Of a DNA stretch of 29,830 nt, positions 23,366 through 29,830 are shown piece after piece. A model generated the notes under the pieces. That model was not told the origin of the DNA, searched no databases, and was given only the letters and a program-made list of their open reading frames with translations. Positions within the stretch are counted from its first letter, which is position 1; each line of letters starts with the position of its first letter. The translations under genes were made by a program, and so were the position numbers. The DNA is from DAOUAT01 sp964551735 (GTDB taxonomy: Bacteria > Chloroflexota > Anaerolineae > CG2-30-64-16). Location: contig CAZKEF010000060.1 of the NCBI GenBank assembly GCA_964551735.1, positions 1 through 29,830 on the forward strand, in the 5' to 3' direction.

Positions 23366-25240
23366 TTACAACCTCTCTCGAACCGCTTGCGCCGCAGCCA
23401 GGGTCATGCCCGACACTGCGGCCAGCGCCTCAACCGGGGCCTCGCGGATGGCGTCGAGTGAGCCGAAATGTTTGAGCAGCGCCTTGCGCCGCGCCGGGCC
23501 GATGCCGGGCACCGCATCGAGCTCAGAGGTGATGGAGGCCTTGCCTCGTTTCTCCCGGTGCGCGGTGATGGCGAACCGGTGCGCCTCGTCGCGGATGCGC
23601 TGCACCAGGAAGAGGCCCTGGCTCCCTTGTGGCAGCAGGATGCCTTCGGACCGCCCCGGCAGGAACAACTCCTCCCGCTGCTTGGCCAGGCCAGCCACGG
23701 ACACCACTTCGGTCAGCCCGAACTCGGCCAGAGCCTCGACCGCCACACTGAGCTGTCCCTTGCCGCCGTCAACGATGAGTAGATCGGGCAACAGCTTCCA
23801 GGCCTCATCTGACTTGCGTGCCTTGCTGCCCGGATCCGCGGTCGCGTCCTCGACCGCTCGGCGGAAGCGGCGGCGCAGCACCTCGCGCATGGATGCGAAG
23901 TCGTCCGGCTCGCCTTGACTGCCGCGGCCCTTGACGTTGAAGCGCCGGTAGCTGCCCTTGTCGGGCGCGCCCTTGGCGAAAACCACCATGCTGCCGACGG
24001 TGTTGGTGCCCTGCAAGGTGGAGATGTCGAAGCACTCGATGCGGCCCGGCGGCGCAGGCAGCCCCAGTGCCTCCTGGATCTGCGCCAGCGCCTCGGTTTG
24101 GCGGTTGGTGTCGGCCTGCCACTGGGCCTGGAGCGCGGCCAGGGTGGCCGCGGCGTTCTCGGTCGCCAGTTGCAACAGCTCGTGGTGCGCGCCTTCGGTG
24201 GGCACGCTCAGCACGACCTTCTCGCCTCCGCGGCGGCCGCGCAGCCACTGTTCGATGATCTGGCGCTCGTCCAGATCCTTCTGCAGCACGATGCTGGGCG
24301 GCACGAACGCGGCCTCGTCATAGAACTGCTTGACGAACGCGGCCAGCAGCTCGCCGTTGGCTTCGGCTTCCACCCCTTCCAGCACGAAGTTCTCCCGGCC
24401 GATCAGCTTGCCCCGGCGCACGAAGAAGACCTGCACGCACGCCTCGCCGGTGCGCGCATCCTGGGCGAACGCGATGACATCCTCATCCTCCTGCGCGCCG
24501 CTGACCACCTTTTGGCGCTCGACGATCTGCCGGGCGGCCTTGATCTGATCCCGCAGCAGGGCCGCGCGCTCGAACTGGAGGTTCTCGGCCGCGGCCTGCA
24601 TCCGGTCGGCCAACTGCGCCAGCACCCCCTCGCTGTCTCCCTCCAGGAACGCGCTCAGCCCGCCGATGATCTGCCGGTAGCCTTCCCGGTCCACCGCGCC
24701 GATGCACGGCCCTGCGCAGCGCTTGATGTGGTAATAGAGGCACGGTTTGGGGTCGCGGCCGGTGATGTCGCGGCCGCAATCGAGATAAGGAAAGACGCGG
24801 CGCAGCACATCCAGCGTCTGGCGCACCGCGTAGCCGGAGGTGAACGGCCCGTAGTAGCGCGCGCCGTCCCGCTCCATGCGGCGCACGACCGTGACTTTGG
24901 GGAAGTCGTCCTGCCAGTGCAGCTTGATGTAGGGATAGGTTTTGTCGTCCTTCAGGCGGACGTTGAACCGGGGGCGGTAGCGCTTGATCAGCTCGTTTTC
25001 CAGGATCAGCGCCTCGAGCTCGGTGTCGGTGACGATCCATTCCAGGTCGGCGATCTCGGCCACCAGCCGCCGGGTGCGCGGCTCGTGGCGGGCGCTCTCG
25101 TGGAAGTAGGAGCGCACGCGGTACTTCAGCACCACCGCTTTGCCCACATAGATCACCTTGCGGTCGGCAGAGCGATAGATGTAGCACCCTGGCCGGTCGG
25201 GCAGGGTGTCGAGTTTCAGGGCCAGTTCAGCGGGAAGCAT
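23366..25240 (-). CDS. uvrC: Excinuclease ABC subunit C
   Basis: UvrC makes both incisions in nucleotide excision repair after loading by UvrA/UvrB. This 624-aa version has the N-terminal GIY-YIG nuclease (G18-C-Y20...Y31-V-G33, then RVRSYF). Four cysteines, C155, C167, C175 and C179, have the spacing of the iron-sulfur cluster reported for UvrC. A UVR motif follows near LQFERAALLRDQI. The RNase H-like nuclease contains CFDIS and LIVDGGKGQ. Tandem helix-hairpin-helix motifs (VPGIGPARRKALLKHFGS) close the protein. ATG 25240 is used here. A GTG at 25249 would add three residues and coincides with the predicted transcription start. It is transcribed with the CNB/bPH2 gene. Confidence 0.96.
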   Translation of the reverse strand: MLPAELALKLDTLPDRPGCYIYRSADRKVIYVGKAVVLKYRVRSYFHESARHEPRTRRLVAEIADLEWIVTDTELEALILENELIKRYRPRFNVRLKDDKTYPYIKLHWQDDFPKVTVVRRMERDGARYYGPFTSGYAVRQTLDVLRRVFPYLDCGRDITGRDPKPCLYYHIKRCAGPCIGAVDREGYRQIIGGLSAFLEGDSEGVLAQLADRMQAAAENLQFERAALLRDQIKAARQIVERQKVVSGAQEDEDVIAFAQDARTGEACVQVFFVRRGKLIGRENFVLEGVEAEANGELLAAFVKQFYDEAAFVPPSIVLQKDLDERQIIEQWLRGRRGGEKVVLSVPTEGAHHELLQLATENAAATLAALQAQWQADTNRQTEALAQIQEALGLPAPPGRIECFDISTLQGTNTVGSMVVFAKGAPDKGSYRRFNVKGRGSQGEPDDFASMREVLRRRFRRAVEDATADPGSKARKSDEAWKLLPDLLIVDGGKGQLSVAVEALAEFGLTEVVSVAGLAKQREELFLPGRSEGILLPQGSQGLFLVQRIRDEAHRFAITAHREKRGKASITSELDAVPGIGPARRKALLKHFGSLDAIREAPVEALAAVSGMTLAAAQAVRERL

Positions 25241-25255
25241 GACGTTCACGCCCCG

Positions 25256-25284
25256 ATTCTAGCACGCAATTGCATTGATAACAA
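25256..25284 (-). promoter_or_regulatory. Promoter of uvrC
   Basis: On the minus strand TTGTTA (25284-25279) and TAGAAT (25261-25256) are 17 bases apart. The predicted start falls at about 25249, on the GTG codon upstream of ATG 25240, so the leader is nine bases or absent. No LexA-type box was recognised next to it. Confidence 0.58.
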
Positions 25285-25291
25285 CCGCGCG

Positions 25292-25855
25292 TCACACCGC
25301 GCCTTCACCGGACAGCACGGCGCGCACGGTGCGCACCAAGATCTGCAGATCCAGCCGCCAACCGCAGTGCTCGACGTAGTAGATGTCGTATTCGGTGTGG
25401 CCGTACATCGGCTGCGGCCGGCCGTTAACCTGCCACCAGCCGGTCATGCCCGGCTTGACCGCGAACCGGGGCCGCTGCCAGGGCTGGTAGTGTTGGGCGA
25501 AGCGTAGCTGTTCAGGCCGCGGCCCCACCAGGCTCATCTCGCCGCGCAGCACGTTCCAGAACTGGGGGAGCTCGTCCAGGCTGGAGCGCCTGAGGAAACG
25601 GCCGACGCGCGTGACGTTGTTGTCGTTTGACTTTGGCTTGATGCCGTCGGAGGCGGGGTGGACGTGCATGGTGCGGAATTTGTAGATACGAAATACGCGT
25701 TCGTCCTGGCCCAACCGTTCCTGCGTGTAGATCACAGGGCCTGGCGAGTCCAGCAAGATGATAAAGGCGATGGGGACAGCGAGCACGGCGGTCGCGGCCA
25801 GGCCGACGCTGGCGCCGATGATGTCAAATGCGCGTTTGCTCAACTGGTACAACAT
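25292..25855 (-). CDS. Sugar-phosphate transferase (PglC/WcaJ catalytic type)
   Basis: This is a small monotopic phosphoglycosyl transferase (187 aa) that moves a sugar phosphate from a UDP-sugar to undecaprenyl phosphate, starting a polysaccharide or glycan repeat unit. It has one N-terminal re-entrant hydrophobic segment after KRAFDI (about 10-35). The family motifs follow: KFRTM (59-63), SLDELPQFWNVLRGEMSLVG with the catalytic D94-E95 pair, and GPRPE (111-115). KPGMTGWWQVNGR is near the C-terminus. It is the short form without the extra helices of WcaJ. It starts seven bases after a glycosyltransferase gene, so the two likely act in one envelope-glycan pathway. Confidence 0.94.
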   Translation of the reverse strand: MLYQLSKRAFDIIGASVGLAATAVLAVPIAFIILLDSPGPVIYTQERLGQDERVFRIYKFRTMHVHPASDGIKPKSNDNNVTRVGRFLRRSSLDELPQFWNVLRGEMSLVGPRPEQLRFAQHYQPWQRPRFAVKPGMTGWWQVNGRPQPMYGHTEYDIYYVEHCGWRLDLQILVRTVRAVLSGEGAV

Positions 25856-25862
25856 GCTGCTT

Positions 25863-26909
25863 TCAGCCGTGGGCGATCGGGGGGGTGACTCGGCCGGCCT
25901 CGGCTGTGGGCCGAAAAAGGAGCATCTTCGCCAGCCCGGCGGTGATGCCGAGCGCGAAGGCGGCGGCGCGCGTTAGGATAAAACACGGCGCCCAGGCAGC
26001 CACCGCCGCGTCGGTGCGGCGTACGACTCGGTAGAAGCGCTTGCCGCTCAAGACAGCACCAACCAGGCTCAACGCGGCGCCGATAACCAGGCCGGGCCAC
26101 CAAAACGCCGCGACCACCAGCGCCACCGCCAGATAGACCAGCAGGATTTGCAGCTTCAGCACCTGCGGCGTATAGGAGTCCCGCAACGCTTTGCCGGGGT
26201 GCAGCCGATAGACCATCATGCGCCAGAAGCCACGCCGCGTCTTCAGGCGAAAGTAGCCGCGCCAGGTGGCGACGTGACGGTGCGTCACCTGGGCCTGCCG
26301 GACGAACACGAGCTTATGGCCGCGCTCGGCCAGCCGATAGGATAGCTCGGCATCCTCGTTGTTGGCGCGGGTGAAGGCGGGATCAAAGCCGCCGACTTCG
26401 CGCAGCACATCCGCCCGGAAGGCGGCCGCGTAGGTGTCAACAAAATCGATGGTCGGCTGGCGCTCCTGTAAGTCGTACCGCTCTTCGAACTCGCACTGCG
26501 CCAGCCGCGCGACCACCTGGGTTTGGCGGGTTTTGTAGCTGCCCTTGACGCCCGCGACCTCTGGGTCGTCAAAGGGCGCCAGCATGCGCGCGATCCAGTC
26601 TGTTGCGGGCTCACAGTCGGCATCGGTCAGGAGGATCAGGCGGCCTTGGGCGGCTGCGATGCCGGCGTTGCGCGCAGCTGCCGGGCCGCGATGGGGGCAG
26701 CGGAGCACGCGGTCGGCGCCGGACTGCTCTGCTGCCCGTGCGGTGTCATCGCTGGAGCCATCATCCACGACGATCACCTCATATGCCGAGCGGGGATACG
26801 TTTGCTGGGTCAGGGCGTGCAGGCAGGTTGATAGGGTCGCGGCCGCGTTATACGCAGGCACGACCACCGTTGCTGTGGGGCGCGCACTGGCCTGGCCTGG
26901 GAGCGCCAC
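25863..26909 (-). CDS. Family 2 glycosyltransferase, membrane anchored
   Basis: This is an inverting GT-A glycosyltransferase of about 348 aa. The nucleotide-sugar fold shows VVVPAYN (from residue 15), VVDDGSSD (about 48-55), LTDADCEP with the metal-binding D96-A-D98, and an NNEDAELSYRL acceptor-site segment. At least two C-terminal membrane helices begin near LQILLVYLAVALVV. The start is placed at GTG 26909, five bases after the DUF4126 stop and with AAGG upstream. The open frame continues to 27059 inside DUF4126, where it encodes an implausible Trp/Arg-rich run. It is presumably part of a lipid-linked polysaccharide pathway with the adjacent sugar-phosphate transferase. The donor sugar is unknown. 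Confidence 0.9.
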   Translation of the reverse strand: MALPGQASARPTATVVVPAYNAAATLSTCLHALTQQTYPRSAYEVIVVDDGSSDDTARAAEQSGADRVLRCPHRGPAAARNAGIAAAQGRLILLTDADCEPATDWIARMLAPFDDPEVAGVKGSYKTRQTQVVARLAQCEFEERYDLQERQPTIDFVDTYAAAFRADVLREVGGFDPAFTRANNEDAELSYRLAERGHKLVFVRQAQVTHRHVATWRGYFRLKTRRGFWRMMVYRLHPGKALRDSYTPQVLKLQILLVYLAVALVVAAFWWPGLVIGAALSLVGAVLSGKRFYRVVRRTDAAVAAWAPCFILTRAAAFALGITAGLAKMLLFRPTAEAGRVTPPIAHG

Positions 26910-26913
26910 GGCG

Positions 26914-27486
26914 TCACATGCCTTCAGTGCCCCAACCGGGGCGGCGCTTGCGGCGCCGGATGTACCAGGCAATGAACAGCGCCACGGCGACCAGTACCAA
27001 CGCCGCTGCCACCGCTGGCAGCACCACCGCCACCACCGTCGTCGTGCCGGAAACGACATCCTCGGCCACGCTGACCACTGAGTTGCCTAGCCCCGCGGTG
27101 GTGGCCGTAACCGCGGGCCGCACCGTCGCTTTGGCCGCATGGACGCCGCCGGCCACCAGCAGCCCGCAGATCATGGCCAGCACCGGGCTCATCTCGCTGA
27201 TCACGTTGCCGCTGGCCGCGAAGAGGATGGCCCCGGCCGCGGGGCGGATCACGGTCTGGATCACGTCGTTGACCGTATCGGCCGCGGGGATCTTGTCCAC
27301 CGTCATCTCGATCACCAACAACACGCCCAGCACGCCCAGGACCCAGGGGTTCTCCAGGGTGTTCCACGGTGCTGTGAGCGTGATCAGGTCGGTGAAGCGC
27401 GCCAGCAGACCCACGATCAGCAGCGGCAGGTAGGCGTTAAGCCCGGTGGCTGCGGATAGGCCAAAGGCGGAGAGGATCTCTATCAT
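26914..27486 (-). CDS. DUF4126 membrane protein
   Basis: This 190-aa integral membrane protein of the DUF4126 family has no assigned function. It opens with LSAFGLSAATGLNAYLPLLIVGLLAR, given here only as a landmark at residues 6-31 (G/A-rich first helix). It then has several further helices and a typical central stretch TVDKIPAADTVNDVIQT. The last helix is followed by a very basic tail ending RRRKRRPGW. The ribosome binding site is weak. It lies directly upstream of the glycosyltransferase with a four-base gap, so the three genes down to 25292 probably form a transcript. Confidence 0.86.
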   Translation of the reverse strand: MIEILSAFGLSAATGLNAYLPLLIVGLLARFTDLITLTAPWNTLENPWVLGVLGVLLVIEMTVDKIPAADTVNDVIQTVIRPAAGAILFAASGNVISEMSPVLAMICGLLVAGGVHAAKATVRPAVTATTAGLGNSVVSVAEDVVSGTTTVVAVVLPAVAAALVLVAVALFIAWYIRRRKRRPGWGTEGM

Positions 27487-27496
27487 GGCTGCGTCT

Positions 27497-27582
27497 ATCG
27501 GTCGCCAGGACCGCCAACCACCGACCGCAGACCGTTGTCACGTACGACAATTGGCGATCGTCGGTCGGTTGTCAACGGTCTA
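27497..27582. repeat. Phrase repeat with inverted ends upstream of DUF4126
   Basis: AGACCGTTG (27529-27537) pairs exactly with CAACGGTCT (27573-27581). The stretch is composed of related words such as CCGCCAACCACCGACCG and GTCGGTCGGTTG. It fills most of the gap between DUF4013 and DUF4126. No clear promoter is visible within it. Confidence 0.6.
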
Positions 27583-27590
27583 AGATGGCG

Positions 27591-28289
27591 TCATCCCACG
27601 GCCGTCACGCTTTGGTTCGCGATCTGGCCGAACAGATGCGCCTGCACCAGGTATTGCCAGAGGTTTGCGAACGGCAGCGTGATAGCTACCCCGATCACCA
27701 GGGCGATGACGCCCAAGCCAGCCACCAACGCAGCGATTAGCCCCGCCACCCAGGTCAGCAAAATCGCGATGATGATGTTGCCCAGGTTGTCGCGCGTGAA
27801 AGCCCAAAGCTTGCTGAACTCGAACGCAGCCGCAAAGCGGCCCGTGCGCGCAACGTGCACATAGATCGCTGGCGTCAGCAGCGTCAAGAAGATCCCCCAC
27901 AGGATCAACAAGCACGAGCTGCAGATGATCAGGATGGCAGCAATGAACCCCATGCCGCCGCTGTTTTGGTCTGCCAGCGCGCTGCCGATGGACAGTGGGA
28001 TCGCGATCAGGATCGCGGGTAGGGCCCAAACTAAGAAGGCAGCAAAAAGCTTGAAGCCGCGCGCCAGGAACCCGCCCCAGTCCTGCCATTCAGGCAGCGG
28101 TCGTTCATGGCCGTCCGCCACGTTGCGCAATGTATCCAGGGTGTAACCCAGCAGGATGATCAGTGGGACGATGCCGATCAGGATTGGCAGAAAGAGAATT
28201 GCCACCAATCCGACCAGCGTGCCGATGCCCAGCTTGCGCAACCAATCCGGGTCTTCGAACATGAATGTGAATGCCTTGCCAAAATCCAT
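27591..28289 (-). CDS. DUF4013 membrane protein
   Basis: This is a 232-aa polytopic membrane protein of the DUF4013 family. The N-terminal MDFGKAFTFMFEDPDWLRKL, followed by a helix and then LLGYTLDTLRNVADGHERPLPEW (in part), is the usual family opening. About five more hydrophobic helices follow, with Gly/Ala/Ile-rich sequence. AAGGAGG lies five bases before the ATG. Its function is unknown, and relatives often sit among envelope genes. The 140-base gap upstream contains TATACT on the minus strand but no matching -35. Confidence 0.88.
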   Translation of the reverse strand: MDFGKAFTFMFEDPDWLRKLGIGTLVGLVAILFLPILIGIVPLIILLGYTLDTLRNVADGHERPLPEWQDWGGFLARGFKLFAAFLVWALPAILIAIPLSIGSALADQNSGGMGFIAAILIICSSCLLILWGIFLTLLTPAIYVHVARTGRFAAAFEFSKLWAFTRDNLGNIIIAILLTWVAGLIAALVAGLGVIALVIGVAITLPFANLWQYLVQAHLFGQIANQSVTAVG

Positions 28290-28429
28290 GATGCCCTCCT
28301 TGAGTTATGTAACGCTCCGGCATTTGACCGTTTATCTGCCGGCAACTGTGCGCATCGTCTTCTAAACGCACCACAGCCGTAAAGGTTTCAACCGGCTGGC
28401 ATAGTAGTATACCATACTTTCATCGATGC

Positions 28430-29233
28430 TTAGAACAAGGGGCCAAGCCGCGCAACTAACGCGTCGCGTGCCGCAGCAACGGCGGCCAATTCGAGCAGGC
28501 CCAGCGCCAGGCCCAGCAGCGCGGGCGTTAACACATCGGACCAGCCGCGCGCGCAGCCTTCACGGCGCAAGAGTGTCAGGGCCAACACGATGTTGAGCGC
28601 GCCGATCAGGCCCACCACAGCCAGGCCGCTGAGCAGCGCCAGCGGGTAAAGCAGCTCGGGAATGCCGCTGCTCACCAGGCCGATGACGATAACTCCTCCG
28701 GCCAACAGGGAAGCCAGGTCGCCCCAGTTCATCACCGAGCTGCCTGGTCGGCTTTCGGCCCACAACGCCAGGTTCAGCACGGGCAACAGGAACGCGGCGA
28801 TGACCAGTCCTTCCAGCGCGCCGGTGACCAGGCGCAGCAGATTGTTCGACGGGTAGAGCTGGGGCGCGCCAGGGATGTAGTTGAGGAAGGAATTCGTGCC
28901 GTCAACAGCCCATGCCAGCATGAAGAGGCCGAGCACAGCCAGCCACCGGCCGCGCGGGAGCGCGGCCGCACGGCCCCGGCCGCGCGCGATCAGCGCCCCG
29001 ATCCCCGCCACCGCGGCTAGATAGGTGCCGCTGCACCGCGCACACAGCGGCAGCGGCCTGCCAGCGAAGATGAACGAACGATCGGGGATCCGATGACAGA
29101 CGGCATAGGCGGCGTGGTCAGCCTTGTCCAGCAAGCCGGCCGGCGGCGCGAACAGCAGCGCCAGGCTGAGACCGACGACAGCAAGCCTCAGCCAGCCCTC
29201 CCAACCCCCCATTGTACGATGATGTTGTGTCAC
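28430..29233 (-). CDS. DUF2085 membrane protein
   Basis: This 267-aa membrane protein carries the DUF2085 signature: C46-H-R48, R52-S-F54, then C64-A-R-C67-S-G-T-Y71 on the loop after the first helix. The conserved His and three Cys suggest a metal or redox site, but no activity is established. About seven further hydrophobic segments follow. The start is GTG 29233, with AGGAG seven bases upstream. An in-frame ATG at 29212 lacks such a site. It is the first gene of the minus-strand block and diverges from an ABC transporter gene. Confidence 0.87.
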   Translation of the reverse strand: MTQHHRTMGGWEGWLRLAVVGLSLALLFAPPAGLLDKADHAAYAVCHRIPDRSFIFAGRPLPLCARCSGTYLAAVAGIGALIARGRGRAAALPRGRWLAVLGLFMLAWAVDGTNSFLNYIPGAPQLYPSNNLLRLVTGALEGLVIAAFLLPVLNLALWAESRPGSSVMNWGDLASLLAGGVIVIGLVSSGIPELLYPLALLSGLAVVGLIGALNIVLALTLLRREGCARGWSDVLTPALLGLALGLLELAAVAAARDALVARLGPLF

Positions 29234-29254
29234 TCACGCTCTCCTATTGACCGG

Positions 29255-29283
29255 ATTATACACACATTTGGCGTCTTACGATA
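29255..29283 (-). promoter_or_regulatory. Possible promoter of the DUF2085 gene
   Basis: A perfect TATAAT (29260-29255, minus strand) lies about 21 bases upstream of the GTG start. The hexamer at 17-base spacing, TATCGT, is a weak -35. The leader would contain the AGGAG ribosome binding site. Confidence 0.4.
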
Positions 29284-29307
29284 GCGTTTCGCATGCCTTT
29301 TCGCGAT

Positions 29308-29335
29308 TTGCCCTCTGGATAGATTGTGATATACT
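29308..29335 (+). promoter_or_regulatory. Possible promoter of the ABC transporter gene
   Basis: TTGCCC (29308-29313) and TATACT (29330-29335) are 16 bases apart on the plus strand. If used, the transcript would have an untranslated leader of about 435 bases before the ATG at 29778. Confidence 0.45.
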
Positions 29336-29341
29336 CGATAC

Positions 29342-29777
29342 ATCTTGTGTTGGGTGGATCGTGTGCGGCCAAGCACGTTGGTCCATCTGCAAAAAAGGCG
29401 CTGATACCTATCAGCACAGGCGTATTATCGACGAGGAGGTGCCCCCAGGTCTGAGCCAAGTACGCCAACTAGAACATCGGCGCGTCCTATAGGGCGTGTT
29501 GCGGTTGCGTGTCCCTCAGTCCGTCCCACCATGTCTTTCACTTTGACCTATACCGAACACAGATAATCTTGCAGCCGCGGCAGAGCGGTTACGGCAGGTT
29601 GCCCGAGTTGTTTGTAACGCCCCGGTCTTGGCCATTGGATGCGCAGAGGCACGGCCTAGCCACCCAGGCGGGGAGGCCAAGCGCTCGACCGAACAGTTCT
29701 GTCTGCCCGGCTTGCCAGGCCACGGCGCCTGGCATGTGCTTCACAATCCATTTCATGCATAGGAGCAAACAATACCC
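29342..29777 (+). other. Long non-coding, hairpin-rich stretch before the ABC ATPase gene
   Basis: No convincing gene fits here; the short frames lack ribosome binding sites and family features. Several inverted repeats are visible. GCTGAT/ATCAGC lies at 29400-29405 and 29410-29415. TTAC/GTAA near 29589-29617 encloses GGCA-GGT-TGCC. GGCCT/AGGCC near 29653-29678 encloses GCC/GGC. A perfect 8-bp hairpin, TGCCAGGC (29713-29720) with GCCTGGCA (29727-29734), stands about 45 bases before the start codon. It may be a structured 5' leader, an independent small RNA, or decayed sequence. Confidence 0.4.
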
Positions 29778-29830
29778 ATGGCCAGTATCACTTTTGAGCA
29801 TGTTTACAAGCGCTTCGGCGATGTCGTCGC
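29778..29830 (+). CDS. Sugar-type ABC transporter ATPase (MalK/UgpC group), 5' end only
   Basis: Only the first 17 codons and two bases are in the window. They encode MASITFEHVYKRFGDVV, the typical opening of MalK/UgpC/MsmK ATPases that energise carbohydrate or glycerol-phosphate importers. The Walker motifs lie beyond the edge. AGGAG is 12 bases before the ATG, a longish spacing. The call rests on this short N-terminal pattern alone. Confidence 0.7.
   Translation, partial: MASITFEHVYKRFGDVV

Noticed and set aside
23915..25507. 530-codon plus-strand frame over uvrC
   Set aside because: It is antisense to conserved UvrC nuclease and Cys motifs, and its composition is typical of shadow frames.
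26910..27059. N-terminal extension of the glycosyltransferase into DUF4126
   Set aside because: The added 50 residues are Trp/Arg/Cys-rich without family similarity and would overlap DUF4126 by 146 bases. GTG at 26909 fits the junction.
29247..29492. 81-codon plus-strand frame in the leader of the ABC gene
   Set aside because: It begins inside the DUF2085 upstream region without a ribosome binding site, crosses the predicted promoter and has no recognisable domain.
29342..29777. SRP RNA, tmRNA or tRNA in the long gap
   Set aside because: No SRP tetraloop core, no alanine acceptor or tag frame and no cloverleaf could be assembled on either strand.

Overview
The window is GC-rich bacterial DNA, most likely from a member of the Chloroflexota (Anaerolineae or Caldilineae relatives). 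That assignment is an inference. It rests on base composition, on phrase-like interspersed repeats between and inside genes, on FabL-type reductases, and on the mix of DUF4349, DUF4013, DUF4126, DUF2085 and cyclic-nucleotide-binding/bPH2 membrane proteins. No phage, transposase, CRISPR array or integrase was seen. Apart from the repeats it reads as ordinary chromosome.

Layout. (1) 1-5833, plus strand: a good sigma-70 promoter drives a 78-residue unknown protein, polA and argS (polA and argS abut with no gap), followed by an SH3b lipoprotein. (2) 5951-11780, minus strand: a beta-CASP metallo-beta-lactamase nuclease, tRNA-Arg(CCG), and a transport cluster made of EcfT, a fused double EcfA ATPase, an NMT1/SsuA-like binding lipoprotein and a small membrane protein. 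(3) 11883-15256, minus: a MntP-type manganese exporter behind a structured leader, two tandem enoyl-reductase-like SDRs, and proline dehydrogenase. (4) 15355-18847, minus: tsaE-tsaB-rimI-rnj, which joins t6A tRNA modification, protein N-acetylation and RNase J. (5) 18966-20693, plus: a metallophosphoesterase and a DUF4349 lipoprotein, ending at a strong terminator. (6) 20770-25240, minus: uvrC with a tightly coupled large membrane protein carrying three cyclic-nucleotide-type domains and two bPH2 domains. (7) 25292-29233, minus: an envelope-polysaccharide pair (glycosyltransferase and sugar-phosphate transferase) with DUF4126, DUF4013 and DUF2085 membrane proteins. (8) 29234-29830, plus: a long untranslated, hairpin-rich stretch leading into the first 17 codons of a sugar-type ABC ATPase.

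The most notable signals are these: intergenic-type repeat tracts captured in frame inside polA and argS; a fused ECF ATPase whose motifs predict one canonical and one degenerate ATP site; a binding protein beside an ECF module with no S component; a compound hairpin in the mntP leader; two promoters placed so close to their start codons that tsaE and uvrC may be nearly leaderless; and the uvrC-linked CNB/bPH2 membrane protein.
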